This document shows positions 15,402 to 24,134 of a DNA stretch of 38,088 nucleotides, piece by piece; position 1 is the stretch's first letter, and the number at the start of each line of letters is the position of its first letter. The position numbers and the translations under genes are program-made. Source of the stretch: Pseudomonas sp. SLFW (GTDB lineage Bacteria > Pseudomonadota > Gammaproteobacteria > Pseudomonadales > Pseudomonadaceae); contig NZ_JAAAKW010000034.1 of assembly GCF_009905615.1 (NCBI RefSeq), forward strand, positions 1-38,088. Direction: 5' to 3'. A model generated the notes under the pieces. It did not search any database, was not told the origin of the DNA, and saw only the letters and a program-made list of their open reading frames with translations.

Positions 15402-17417
15402 TCAAACCGCCAACAACCGCTCACGCAATTTGGTGATTTCGTCGCGCATCTGTGCGGCGGCTTCGAATTCCAGGTCGCGGGCGAGCTGATACATCTTCTC
15501 TTCCAGCTGACGAATGCGTTTGGTGATTTCGCTCGGCGAGCGCAGTTCGGCCTCGTACCTGGCGTTTTCTTCGGCGGCCTTGGCCATGCCTTTGCGCTTC
15601 TTGCTGCGCGAGCCTGGCACGGTGGCGCCTTCCATGATGTCGGCGACGTCCTTGAACACGCCTTTCGGGGTGATGCCGTTGGCCAGGTTGAACGCGATCT
15701 GCTTGTCGCGACGGCGCTCGGTCTCGCCAATCGCCCGTTCCATGGAGCCAGTGATGTTGTCGGCGTAGAGAATCGCCCGGCCGTTGAGGTTCCGCGCCGC
15801 ACGGCCAATGGTCTGAATCAGCGAGCGTTCGGAACGCAGGAAGCCTTCTTTGTCAGCGTCGAGAATGGCCACCAGCGACACTTCCGGCATGTCCAGGCCT
15901 TCGCGCAACAGGTTGATCCCCACCAACACGTCGAAAGTGCCCAAACGCAGGTCGCGGATGATCTCGACCCGCTCCACCGTGTCGATGTCCGAGTGCAGAT
16001 AGCGCACACGCACGCCGTGGTCGGCCAGGTAATCGGTGAGGTCTTCGGACATGCGCTTGGTCAGCGTCGTGACCAGCACCCGCTCTTCCACCGCCACACG
16101 TTTGTGAATCTCGGACAGCAGATCGTCGACCTGAGTCAGCGCCGGGCGAATCTCGATCTGCGGGTCCACCAGACCGGTGGGGCGCACCACCTGTTCGACC
16201 GTACGGCCAGCGTGCTCGCCTTCGTACGGGCCGGGGGTCGCCGAGACGAAAATGGTCTGCGGACTGACACCTTCCCATTCATCGAAGCGCATGGGCCGGT
16301 TGTCCAGCGCCGACGGCAGTCGGAAGCCGTATTCCACCAGGGTTTCCTTGCGCGAACGGTCGCCTTTGTACATCGCGCCGACCTGAGGCACGCTGACGTG
16401 GGATTCGTCGATCACTAGCAGCGCGTCGGCCGGGAGGTAGTCGTAGAGGGTCGGCGGCGGCGCACCGGCGGGACGTCCCGACAGGTAGCGCGAGTAGTTC
16501 TCGATGCCGTTGCAGTAGCCCAGTTCGAGGATCATTTCCAGGTCGAACCGGGTGCGCTGCTCCAGCCGCTGCGCTTCCACCAGCTTGTTCGCGCCGCGCA
16601 GGTATTCCAGACGTTCCTGCAACTCGACCTTGATCCCTTCCATCGCGTCCAGCAGCGTTTCGCGCGGGGTCACGTAGTGGCTTTTCGGGTAGAAGGTGAA
16701 ACGCGGCAACTTGCGGATCACCTCGCCGGTCAATGGGTCGAAAGCCGACAGGCTCTCGACTTCATCGTCGAACAGCTCGATGCGGATGGCTTCCAGGTCC
16801 GATTCCGCCGGGAAGATATCAATCACGTCGCCGCGCACGCGGAAGGTCGCACGGGCAAAGTCCATGTCATTGCGGGTGTATTGCAAGTCGGCGAGACGGC
16901 GCAGCAAGGCGCGCTGGTCCATTTTGTCGCCGCGATCGACGTGCAGCACCATCCGCAAGTAAGTTTCCGGGCTGCCCAGGCCGTAGATGCACGACACCGT
17001 GGTGACGATGATCGCGTCCTTGCGCTCCAGCAGCGCCTTGGTCGCGGACAAACGCATCTGCTCGATGTGGTCGTTGATCGACGCATCCTTCTCGATGAAG
17101 GTGTCCGACGACGGCACGTAGGCTTCGGGCTGGTAGTAGTCGTAATAAGAGACGAAGTATTCGACGGCGTTATTCGGAAAAAACGCCTTGAACTCTCCAT
17201 ACAGCTGCGCAGCCAGGGTTTTGTTCGGCGCCAGCACCATGGTCGGGCGCTGCACTTGCTGAATCACGTTGGCGATACTGAAGGTCTTGCCTGAGCCGGT
17301 CACCCCGAGCAGGGTCTGGTGAGACAAACCGGCGTCGATGCCTTCTACCAACTGACGAATCGCCTCCGGTTGATCACCGGCCGGCTCAAAACGGGTAACG
17401 AGCTGAAACTCGGACAT
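15402..17417 (-). CDS. uvrB: Excinuclease ABC subunit UvrB
   Basis: 671 aa from ATG at 17417 (MSEFQLVTRFEPAGDQPEAI), with AGAGGT upstream; the longer frame to 17549 adds 44 residues unlike UvrB. UvrB is the DNA-damage-verifying helicase-like subunit of nucleotide excision repair, loaded by UvrA and bound by UvrC. Walker A GVTGSGKT is at about 38-45. The Tyr-rich beta-hairpin region (YYDYYQPEAYVPSSDTFIEK), the DESH box (VIDESHVSVPQ) and the helicase motifs (RVLVTTLTKRMSEDLTDYL, GINLLREGLDMPEVSL, QTIGRAARN) are intact. The C-terminal UVR motif (LEEKMYQLARDLEFEAAAQM) is present. The length matches P. aeruginosa UvrB. I found no clear LexA box upstream. Confidence 0.98.
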   Translation of the reverse strand: MSEFQLVTRFEPAGDQPEAIRQLVEGIDAGLSHQTLLGVTGSGKTFSIANVIQQVQRPTMVLAPNKTLAAQLYGEFKAFFPNNAVEYFVSYYDYYQPEAYVPSSDTFIEKDASINDHIEQMRLSATKALLERKDAIIVTTVSCIYGLGSPETYLRMVLHVDRGDKMDQRALLRRLADLQYTRNDMDFARATFRVRGDVIDIFPAESDLEAIRIELFDDEVESLSAFDPLTGEVIRKLPRFTFYPKSHYVTPRETLLDAMEGIKVELQERLEYLRGANKLVEAQRLEQRTRFDLEMILELGYCNGIENYSRYLSGRPAGAPPPTLYDYLPADALLVIDESHVSVPQVGAMYKGDRSRKETLVEYGFRLPSALDNRPMRFDEWEGVSPQTIFVSATPGPYEGEHAGRTVEQVVRPTGLVDPQIEIRPALTQVDDLLSEIHKRVAVEERVLVTTLTKRMSEDLTDYLADHGVRVRYLHSDIDTVERVEIIRDLRLGTFDVLVGINLLREGLDMPEVSLVAILDADKEGFLRSERSLIQTIGRAARNLNGRAILYADNITGSMERAIGETERRRDKQIAFNLANGITPKGVFKDVADIMEGATVPGSRSKKRKGMAKAAEENARYEAELRSPSEITKRIRQLEEKMYQLARDLEFEAAAQMRDEITKLRERLLAV

Positions 17418-17575
17418 GACGTACCTCTGTGTTCGCCCTCGCTCGCAGGAAGATTCGGAGCCAAGGCGTAATGAGCGCGGACGACTGATCTCGCCATGAG
17501 AAAAGATGTACATGAAGGTGTGTGATGGGACTACAAATGGAGTCGCCAACGCCAGCTTTCAAGCCATCATCAGGA

Positions 17576-17601
17576 CATTAGTCCGCGTGACATGACTAAT
17601 G
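17576..17601. promoter_or_regulatory. Perfect spaced inverted repeat between uvrB and the aminotransferase gene
   Basis: CATTAGTC (17576-17583) and GACTAATG (17594-17601) are perfect 8-bp arms separated by 10 bases, in the divergent promoter region. It has the form of a dimer-binding operator. I do not recognise the regulator. Confidence 0.4.
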
Positions 17602-17669
17602 GTCGAAAATAATCTGAAAAACCCGGAAAAAACCGCCCCCCGCCTGTCGCCCCCGTCCACGATGCTCTC

Positions 17670-17675
17670 TATACT
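17670..17675 (+). promoter_or_regulatory. Candidate -10 box of the aminotransferase gene
   Basis: TATACT, 81 bases before the start codon; the region 17 bases upstream is a poor -35 match, so this is only a candidate. Confidence 0.35.
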
Positions 17676-17756
17676 GACTCCCCGTTTGCGCACCGCTCTA
17701 GTGCACTCGGCCGGAGCGATGCAATCCATTCACTCCCATTCAGAGCCCCTGCAAAA

Positions 17757-18953
17757 ATGAGCCTGTTTTCCGCTGTCGAAATGGCACCACGCGATCCTAT
17801 CCTGGGCCTCAACGAAGCATTCAACGCCGATACCCGTACCACCAAGGTCAACCTGGGTGTGGGCGTTTACAGCAACGAAGAAGGGAAAATTCCGCTGCTG
17901 CGTGCCGTTGCCGAAGCAGAGGAAATTCGCGTCGCTCAACACGTCCCGCGTGGCTACCTGCCGATTGACGGCATCGCCGCCTACGACAAGGCCGTGCAAA
18001 CCCTGCTGTTCGGTGCCGAGTCGCCACTGCTGGCTTCGGGCCGCGTCGTGACCGTGCAGGCCGTCGGCGGCACGGGCGCCCTGAAAATCGGTGCAGACTT
18101 CCTCAAGCAACTGTCGCCGAACGCCGTCGTGGCCATCAGCGACCCGAGCTGGGAAAACCACCGCGCGCTGTTCGAAACCGCCGGTTTCCCGGTGCAGAAC
18201 TACCGCTACTACGACGCCGCGACCCACGACGTGAACCGCGCGGGCATGCTGGAAGACCTGCAGAACCTGCCGTCCGGCTCCATCGTCGTGCTGCACGCCT
18301 GCTGCCACAACCCGACCGGCGTTGACCTGACCCTCGAAGACTGGAAAAAAGTCCTCGAAGTGCTGAAAGCCAAGGGCCACGTGCCGTTCCTCGACATGGC
18401 CTATCAGGGCTTTGGCGACGGCATCGACGAAGACGCCGCCGCTGTGCGTCTGTTCGCCGATTCCGGCCTGACCTTCTTCGCCTCCAGCTCGTTCTCCAAG
18501 TCGTTCTCGCTGTACGGCGAGCGTGTCGGCGCGCTGTCCATCGTCACCGATTCGCAAGAAGAGACCTCGCGCGTACTGTCGCAGGTCAAGCGTGTCATCC
18601 GCACCAACTACTCCAACCCGCCGACCCACGGCGCGACCATCGTCGCTGCAGTGCTGAACAACCCTGAGTTGCGTCAGAAGTGGGAGGACGAGCTGGCTGA
18701 AATGCGTGTGCGGATCAAAGGCATGCGCGAAGAAATGACCCAACGTCTGGCGAACAACGCCGCGGGTCAGGACTTCAGCTTCGTGGCGCGCCAGCGTGGC
18801 ATGTTCTCGTACTCGGGCCTGACCACGCCGCAGGTGCATCGTCTGCGCAATGAGTTCGGCATCTATGCGCTGGACACCGGTCGCATCTGCGTGGCGGCGT
18901 TGAACAAGCGCAACATTGAAGCAGTGACCCAAGCGATTCTCGCGGTCATCTGA
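17757..18953 (+). CDS. tyrB: Aromatic/aspartate aminotransferase, class I PLP enzyme
   Basis: 398 aa, ATG at 17757. It belongs to the AspC/TyrB subgroup of class I aminotransferases: the opening FSAVEMAPRDPILGLNEAF, VNLGVGVY, the YLPIDGIAAY region, HACCHNPTGVDLT (Asn185 contacts PLP), DMAYQGFGDG and the Schiff-base lysine in SSSFSKSFSLYGERVG (Lys248). It transfers amino groups between aspartate or aromatic amino acids and 2-oxoglutarate in the cytoplasm. Its place next to uvrB matches P. aeruginosa PA3138-PA3139. Aspartate versus aromatic preference cannot be settled from sequence, so the symbol is by convention for this locus. Confidence 0.93.
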   Translation: MSLFSAVEMAPRDPILGLNEAFNADTRTTKVNLGVGVYSNEEGKIPLLRAVAEAEEIRVAQHVPRGYLPIDGIAAYDKAVQTLLFGAESPLLASGRVVTVQAVGGTGALKIGADFLKQLSPNAVVAISDPSWENHRALFETAGFPVQNYRYYDAATHDVNRAGMLEDLQNLPSGSIVVLHACCHNPTGVDLTLEDWKKVLEVLKAKGHVPFLDMAYQGFGDGIDEDAAAVRLFADSGLTFFASSSFSKSFSLYGERVGALSIVTDSQEETSRVLSQVKRVIRTNYSNPPTHGATIVAAVLNNPELRQKWEDELAEMRVRIKGMREEMTQRLANNAAGQDFSFVARQRGMFSYSGLTTPQVHRLRNEFGIYALDTGRICVAALNKRNIEAVTQAILAVI

Positions 18954-18965
18954 TCGTGAAATGCC

Positions 18966-19001
18966 CCTCTTTTAGCGGCCCGGCCGGGCGGCTAAAAGAG
19001 G
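18966..19001. terminator. Long hairpin after the aminotransferase gene
   Basis: Arms CCTCTTTTAGC and GCTAAAAGAGG (11 bp, perfect) flank GCCCGGCCGGGC, itself a perfect palindrome. It starts 13 bases after the stop codon. The T-run is on the 5' side and the A-run on the 3' side, the reverse of a classical intrinsic terminator, so it may act as a transcript-end stabiliser. Confidence 0.5.
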
Positions 19002-19173
19002 ATTGGCGTGACGCTCCCCCATCACAACCGCTTGTAGCTTTCCTGATACATTCACGACAACCCGCCGACACCTCAGCCGCTCACCCTTCCGCCCCGCTCG
19101 CCTGCGAAGTAGCATGGCAGCGTCGTTCCTCATTTCGCGGCCCTTCCCGGCGGCATCACATGGCGGCAGCAAC

Positions 19174-19926
19174 ATGCACACGACCCCTGACAGCAACACC
19201 GCCACTGCACCGGCTGAAGAGCGGCGCTGGAACACTCGCGCCCTGATCGTCGATGACGACGTGCCAATCCGCGAGCTGCTGTGCGACTACCTCGCCCGCT
19301 TCAACATCCAGAGCACCGGTGTCACCGACGGCAACGCCATGCGTCAGGCGCTGGCTGAAGAAACCTACGACGTTGTGGTCCTTGACCTGATGCTTCCCGG
19401 TGAAGATGGCCTGTCCCTCTGCCGCTGGCTGCGCGGTTCGTCGGACATTCCGATCCTGATGCTGACCGCCCGTTGCGAACCCACCGACCGCATCATCGGC
19501 CTGGAACTGGGCGCCGACGACTACATGGCCAAGCCGTTCGAGCCCCGGGAACTGGTCGCGCGTATCCAGACCATCCTGCGCCGCGTCCGGGACGACCGCA
19601 CTGAAGAGCGCACCACGTTGCGCTTCGACAACTGGCGCCTGAACAGCGTCCTGCGCCAACTGACGGCCCCTGATGGCCTTGTGGTGCCGCTGTCCAACGC
19701 CGAATTCCGCCTGCTGCGCGTGTTTCTTGAACGTCCGCGTCGGGTGCTCAATCGCGAGCAACTGCTGGATGCTGCCCGTGGCCGCTCCATCGAAGCGTTT
19801 GATCGCAGCATCGATTTGTTGGTGTCGCGTCTGCGGCAGAAGCTCGGCGACGACCCGAAATCCCCGCAACTGATCAAGACCGTACGCGGCGAAGGCTATA
19901 TGTTCGACGCCAGGGAGATTGGTTGA
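19174..19926 (+). CDS. OmpR-family response regulator
   Basis: 250 aa from ATG at 19174 (MHTTPDSNTA); an in-frame ATG at 19114 would add 20 residues and cannot be excluded. The receiver domain is at about 23-135: acidic pair in IVDDDVPIRELL, phosphoacceptor Asp71 in VVVLDLMLPGEDG, LMLTAR and the conserved Lys in DYMAKPFEP. A C-terminal winged helix follows (LSNAEFRLLRVFLERPRRVLNREQLLD, SIDLLVSRLRQKLGDDP, IKTVRGEGYMF). It overlaps the histidine kinase gene by four bases and should be phosphorylated by it. The regulon is unknown. Confidence 0.93.
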   Translation: MHTTPDSNTATAPAEERRWNTRALIVDDDVPIRELLCDYLARFNIQSTGVTDGNAMRQALAEETYDVVVLDLMLPGEDGLSLCRWLRGSSDIPILMLTARCEPTDRIIGLELGADDYMAKPFEPRELVARIQTILRRVRDDRTEERTTLRFDNWRLNSVLRQLTAPDGLVVPLSNAEFRLLRVFLERPRRVLNREQLLDAARGRSIEAFDRSIDLLVSRLRQKLGDDPKSPQLIKTVRGEGYMFDAREIG

Positions 19927-21005
19927 TCCGCTCGGCTGACACCCTCTTCGCCCGGCTGTTCGGTGGCGCGGTGCTGGCGATCATCCTCGCGCACCTGTTG
20001 GCGTTCATCTGGTTTCACCATTACGGTCCGGCCATGCCGCCCCCGCCGTCGGCCTATCAGAACGCCCACCCTGCCGAACCGTCCGGGGAAAGCAGCGAAT
20101 TGTCCTCGGCCCTTAACGCCCTGCGCCCGCCGCCGCCCCCTCCGGGACGCCCACCGTTTCTGGGCATTCCGCTGATTCCGCTGTTTTTTCAACTGGTGAC
20201 GCTGGTGATTGCCGCGTGGTTCGGCGCCAAGGCCCTGAGTCGGCCGGTGCAGCGCATCAGCGACGCCGCCGAACGCCTGAGCGAAAACCTCGACAGCCCG
20301 CCGCTGACCATCACTGGTCCCCGCGAAGCCCGGCAGGCGGCTGCCACGTTCAATCTGATGCAGGAGCGGATTCGCGATCAGGTGCAGCAACGGGGCCGCA
20401 TGCTGGCCGCGGTGTCCCACGATTTACGCACCCCCTTGGCGCGGCTGAAATTGCGGGTCGAGCAGATCGAAGAGCCGAAGCTGCACGGTCAGATGACCCA
20501 GGACCTGAACGACATGATCGCCATGCTCGATGCGACGCTGACCTACCTCAACGAACAACGCACCAGCGAGGCCCTGCAATATTTCGACGTGCAGGCGCTG
20601 ATCGAATCGTTGACCGAAAACGCGCAGGACAATGGCGATGATGTCGAGGCGAGCGGCACTTGCAAGCCGCTGAAGTCCCAACCGATGGCCCTGCGCTCGT
20701 GCCTGCACAACCTGATCGACAATGCCTTGCGCTACGCCGGCCATGCGCGGGTGGTGATCGAGGATTCCAGCGAACGGCTGCGGGTCCGGGTCGTCGATCA
20801 AGGGCCGGGCATTCCGGAAAACCTGCGCGAAGCCGTGTTCGAGCCGTTCTACCGCGTCGAAGGCTCGCGCAACCGCAACTCCGGCGGGGTCGGCATCGGC
20901 ATGACCATCGCCCGCGAAGCCGCCCGACGCATGGGCGGTGATCTGCGCCTCGAAGAAACTCCCGGCGGTGGGCTGACGGCTGTCGTCGATCTGCCGCGGA
21001 TTTGA
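19923..21005 (+). CDS. Sensor histidine kinase, partner of the OmpR-type regulator
   Basis: 360 aa from a TTG start overlapping the regulator's stop (TTGA), with GGAGAT just upstream. TM1 lies at about 12-33 and TM2 at about 80-103. The periplasmic loop between them is only about 45 residues and is very proline-rich, with runs of four (39-42) and six (69-74) prolines. A HAMP-like segment (ALSRPVQRISDAAERLSENL) leads to the phosphoacceptor His166 in VSHDLRTPLARLKLR. The ATPase N-box (LIDNALRYA) and G-boxes (VVDQGPGIP, GGVGIGMTIA) are intact. Such a small loop suggests sensing of the envelope or of a partner protein rather than a large ligand. Confidence 0.92.
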   Translation: MIRSADTLFARLFGGAVLAIILAHLLAFIWFHHYGPAMPPPPSAYQNAHPAEPSGESSELSSALNALRPPPPPPGRPPFLGIPLIPLFFQLVTLVIAAWFGAKALSRPVQRISDAAERLSENLDSPPLTITGPREARQAAATFNLMQERIRDQVQQRGRMLAAVSHDLRTPLARLKLRVEQIEEPKLHGQMTQDLNDMIAMLDATLTYLNEQRTSEALQYFDVQALIESLTENAQDNGDDVEASGTCKPLKSQPMALRSCLHNLIDNALRYAGHARVVIEDSSERLRVRVVDQGPGIPENLREAVFEPFYRVEGSRNRNSGGVGIGMTIAREAARRMGGDLRLEETPGGGLTAVVDLPRI

Positions 21006-21027
21006 ATTTCGAAGGCGATAGTTATCC

Positions 21028-21086
21028 CCTGTAGGAGCGAATTCATTCGCGAAAAATGGACCAGCCGATGGAGATATGTCGCCTGG
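21028..21086. repeat. REP element
   Basis: CCTGTAGGAGCGAATTCATT followed by CGCGAAAAATGGACC, then GTCGCCTGG at 21078-21086. It is the inverted copy of the 15311-15368 element, including the GTCGCCTG flank. It lies between the convergent histidine kinase and AI-2E-family genes. A short hairpin GTTTC/GAAAC follows at 21141-21153. Confidence 0.8.
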
Positions 21087-21162
21087 CCCGCCGCCTCGGA
21101 AAATGCCCGATCACTACCGCCAGACCCAAGCCCGGCGGCGGTTTCGCTGAAACCTCAGCACC

Positions 21163-22215
21163 TTACTTGGGCAACTGGCGAGACCGGCTGTCCGCCACCC
21201 AATCCAGCAACAGGCTATACGCCACGGCCAACAAGGTCGGACCGATGAACAGGCCGATGAAGCCGAACGCCAGCAAGCCGCCGAACACGCCCAGAAGCAC
21301 GATCACCAACGGCAGGTTGCCGCCTCGGCTGATCAAGTACGGCTTGAGCACGTTATCCACGCCACTGACGATGAACGTGCCCCACAGCCCAAGGAAAATC
21401 GCCATTCCGTATTCGCCCTTCCATGCCAGCCAGGCGGTGGCGGGAATCCAGATCAGTGGTGGCCCCATCGGCACAAGGCTCAGCAAGAACGTGCCGATCC
21501 CCAGCACCAACGCCCCCGGCACACCTGCGATGAGGAAGCCGATCAACGCCAGAATCGCCTGGGCCGCTGCCGTGCCGATCACCCCGTTGACCACCCGCTG
21601 CACCGTGCCCGCCACCAGATCGACATAATACTGCGCCTTGTCGCCGATCAGCCGCTCCAGCAGGCTCAACACGAACGCCGCCAATCGCGGGCCGTCGCGG
21701 TAGAAAAAGAACACGAAGACAATACTCAGCGTCAGTTCAAGTATGCCGCCGCCGATCTGCGCACTGCGGGCCAGCAGCCAATTGCCGACCTGCCCCAGAT
21801 ACGGCTTGATGCTCGCCAAGAGCGCCGCGCCCTGCTGATCGATGGTGTTCCAGTAACCGACCAGCCGTTCCCCCACGAACGGGACGCTGACCAGCCACGT
21901 CGGCGGATCGGGCAACCCGTCGACCTGCACATCCTTGATGAACACCGTCGCGTCGCGCACGTGATCGGCGAGGTTAAACCCCAGCCACACCAGCGGCGCG
22001 GCCACCAACAGCATCCAGCCGAGGGTCAAGATGGCTGCCGCCAGCGACTCGCGCCCCGTGAGCACACGGGTCAGCAGACGCATCAGCGGCCAACTGGCAA
22101 ACGCCAGCACCGCGCCCCAGAACAGCGCCGACCAGAACGGCGCCATCACCCACAGGCAGGCGCCGAGCAGCGCCAGCAGCAGGATCTGCACCAACAGGCG
22201 ATCATTATTGAGCAT
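21163..22215 (-). CDS. AI-2E transporter (YdiK/PerM) family membrane protein
   Basis: 350 aa, ATG at 22215 with only a weak ribosome-binding site. The protein has paired hydrophobic segments at the N-terminus (LLVQILLLALLGACLWVM, FWSALFWGAVLAFASWPL), a central soluble stretch (about 85-150) and a C-terminal block of helices with the family features PMGPPLIWIPATAWL, VSGVDNVLKPYLIS and GVFGGLLAFGFIGLFIGPTLLAV. The family was named for an autoinducer-2 exporter, but members include ion antiporters and many of unknown substrate, so the name should not be taken as function. It is about 100 bases downstream of the DUF4892 gene. Confidence 0.88.
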   Translation of the reverse strand: MLNNDRLLVQILLLALLGACLWVMAPFWSALFWGAVLAFASWPLMRLLTRVLTGRESLAAAILTLGWMLLVAAPLVWLGFNLADHVRDATVFIKDVQVDGLPDPPTWLVSVPFVGERLVGYWNTIDQQGAALLASIKPYLGQVGNWLLARSAQIGGGILELTLSIVFVFFFYRDGPRLAAFVLSLLERLIGDKAQYYVDLVAGTVQRVVNGVIGTAAAQAILALIGFLIAGVPGALVLGIGTFLLSLVPMGPPLIWIPATAWLAWKGEYGMAIFLGLWGTFIVSGVDNVLKPYLISRGGNLPLVIVLLGVFGGLLAFGFIGLFIGPTLLAVAYSLLLDWVADSRSRQLPK

Positions 22216-22313
22216 GGGTTCAGTCCATAGAAAAGAAGTCCGCAGACCAGAGCATAACGGCGAACCTCTCGGCCCGCCTCGTCATGGCGTCATGCCTGGG
22301 TGTAGAACGCGCT

Positions 22314-23141
22314 TCAGCGGATGAGTTCGAGGGTCAGCCCCTGAGTCGCTTTATTGCCAGCCTCCAGACGCGCCGCCCGTACGCCCTTGCCGACCAAGGC
22401 TTCGCGCCAGGCCTCGCCTTCGGGGCCGGAAATCGTCACACGCAACGTGCTGTCCAGGTTCAGGCCTCTGGACAGCAAGGTGATCCACGGCTCCTTCGGC
22501 GCATCGTTGAGCATCGGCAATTCGAGGTCGCCGGAGCTTTTCAGTTCGCGCAGCAATGTCGCGGAGGTCGGCAGCAACTCGCCCAATGGCGCACCGGCCT
22601 GAAATTCTTCGACATGGAGCATGGCCCGGCGATTGCCCCGGGTGATGCTGTACAGCGCGACGAGGGTGTCGCTGTCCGGCTTAAGGCGCAACAGCAGATA
22701 AGCCTGGCCATTGTCCGCGCCGTACAGTCGGGCATTGCCGAACACTTCATTGGCCCACAGGCTGCTTTCGCCGCAGTCCCGCGCCTGACACCAGAAGAGC
22801 AACTGAGCCCCCTGTTTTTGCAGCGCCTCACGGGCTTCCGTGAACGCCTCGTCGGCAGAACGCTCGGCGGGGAGTTGATAGGTGACGGAGGTGGTCGTCC
22901 CGCGCGCAGCGACCTGCCCGTCGAAACGCAATTGGCCGCTGATCTTGCGAATCGACCCCATGGGGAAGACACGCTCCAGCTCGGACGCCGGTTTGTAATC
23001 GACGATCTCGGCATCGGTCGGGCGAGGCAGATTCGGAAAGTCCTGACCGCCCGCGACATCGGCAGCGTGGGCCATCGTCACAGGACCGCTCAGGCATAAC
23101 AGCAACCCCAGCGCACGGGATAGACGCATAGGGGTTCTCAT
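22314..23141 (-). CDS. DUF4892 family exported protein
   Basis: 275 aa from ATG at 23141 (MRTPMRLSRALGLLL); ATG 23129 and an upstream TTG at 23162 are alternatives, and no start has a strong ribosome-binding site. A signal peptide ends near AHA|ADVAGG. The mature protein begins with QDFPNLPRPTDAEIVDYKPAS and has two cysteines in FWCQARDCGESSLWANEVFG that could form a disulfide. I assign it to the Pseudomonas DUF4892 family by overall appearance. Function is unknown; location is probably periplasmic or outer-membrane associated. A hairpin at 23168-23187 separates it from the hydrolase pair upstream. Confidence 0.75.
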   Translation of the reverse strand: MRTPMRLSRALGLLLCLSGPVTMAHAADVAGGQDFPNLPRPTDAEIVDYKPASELERVFPMGSIRKISGQLRFDGQVAARGTTTSVTYQLPAERSADEAFTEAREALQKQGAQLLFWCQARDCGESSLWANEVFGNARLYGADNGQAYLLLRLKPDSDTLVALYSITRGNRRAMLHVEEFQAGAPLGELLPTSATLLRELKSSGDLELPMLNDAPKEPWITLLSRGLNLDSTLRVTISGPEGEAWREALVGKGVRAARLEAGNKATQGLTLELIR

Positions 23142-23167
23142 CGCAGGTGAATCGAAAGACAAACGAA

Positions 23168-23187
23168 CGCCGCACAGGCGTGCGGCG
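23168..23187 (-). terminator. Hairpin after the hydrolase pair
   Basis: CGCCGCAC/GTGCGGCG, 8 bp perfect with a 4-base loop. Read on the minus strand it is followed by TTCGTTTGTCTTTCG, moderately T-rich. It lies 93 bases after the last hydrolase stop and could be its terminator. Confidence 0.5.
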
Positions 23188-23279
23188 GTGGGAAAGGTGA
23201 ACGGGTCGAGCGTGAGCGGTGGTCCATCGTGCAGTCTCCTGTTTCAACCCGCCCAGCCTCGGCAGTTGCGGGTCGCAAG

Positions 23280-24134
23280 TCAAGAAACGGCGAAGAACCG
23301 ATTGAAACAGTCTGCAACAGAGGTCGCGCCCTTGTCGTCATTGAGGTGCAGATGGTGGCCACCGGGCAGCACAGTCACCTCGAAAGGCACGCTTTCGAGC
23401 AAGGTTTTGTTTTGCGCGAGGATTCCCTCTTCGGCCACGATCAACTGCGCAGGACAGCGGATGGCGTTGACGAAAGACAATGCTTGCGCACGTGTCAGAC
23501 GGATCGGCGACGCCAGGGTCAGGCGGCTGTCGCTGCGCCAGGTATACCCCCCGGGCACCGGCATCAAGCCACGTTGCGCCAACAGTTCGGCGGCTTCGCG
23601 AGTGACTGCCACTGCGCCTTTCATTCGCGCTTCGACGGCCCGGTCCATCTCGGCGTAGACCGGTTTGCGCTTGCTCGATTGCGTCAGCTGCGCCTGCAAT
23701 GCCGCGCCCATGCGCTCGGCTGCGGCCTCGGGTTCGCCCAGTGGCGGGATCAGCCCGTCGATCAGCGCCAGTCGGTTGACCCGGTCCGGCAGAGAGCCCG
23801 CGACGATCACCGAGACGATGGCGCCCAACGAATGTCCCATCAGCGAGAAAGTGTCCCAGCCCATCTGCTGCGCGACCTGCAACACATCGTGGGCGTAATC
23901 CGGCAGGCCATAACCGGCGCCGGCCGGACGATGATCGGAGTGGCCATGGCCCGCCATGTCCAGCGCCAGAATGCGCAGGCCTTTAAGCTTTGGCGCCAGA
24001 CGGGCGAAGCTGTTGGCGTTGTCCAGCCAGCCGTGCAGCGCGATAACCGGCTCGCCGTCCTGCGGGCCGAACAGGTGCGCCGCCAGTTCGATGTGCGGCA
24101 GGCTCAGACGGACTTCTTCGACAGAACAGGTCAT
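23280..24134 (-). CDS. Alpha/beta-hydrolase
   Basis: 284 aa, ATG at 24134 overlapping the stop of the upstream hydrolase by four bases. It has the classical fold-I layout: VIALHGWLDNANSF (oxyanion region, about 30-43), ALDMAGHGHSDHRP, the nucleophile elbow GHSLG in SLMGHSLGAIVSV, an acid residue likely in VAEEG, and the catalytic His in LPGGHHLHLND near the C-terminus. There is no signal peptide, so it is cytoplasmic. It is probably an esterase- or lactonase-type enzyme; no specific substrate is recognisable. Confidence 0.85.
   Translation of the reverse strand: MTCSVEEVRLSLPHIELAAHLFGPQDGEPVIALHGWLDNANSFARLAPKLKGLRILALDMAGHGHSDHRPAGAGYGLPDYAHDVLQVAQQMGWDTFSLMGHSLGAIVSVIVAGSLPDRVNRLALIDGLIPPLGEPEAAAERMGAALQAQLTQSSKRKPVYAEMDRAVEARMKGAVAVTREAAELLAQRGLMPVPGGYTWRSDSRLTLASPIRLTRAQALSFVNAIRCPAQLIVAEEGILAQNKTLLESVPFEVTVLPGGHHLHLNDDKGATSVADCFNRFFAVS

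Noticed and set aside
17418..17560. LexA (SOS) box for uvrB
   Set aside because: Looked for CTGT-N8-ACAG type sequence upstream of uvrB and found no convincing match.
17730..18932. Minus-strand open frame of 400 codons opposite the aminotransferase gene
   Set aside because: Shadow frame with Gly/His/Val-rich composition; the plus-strand product is an unmistakable aminotransferase.
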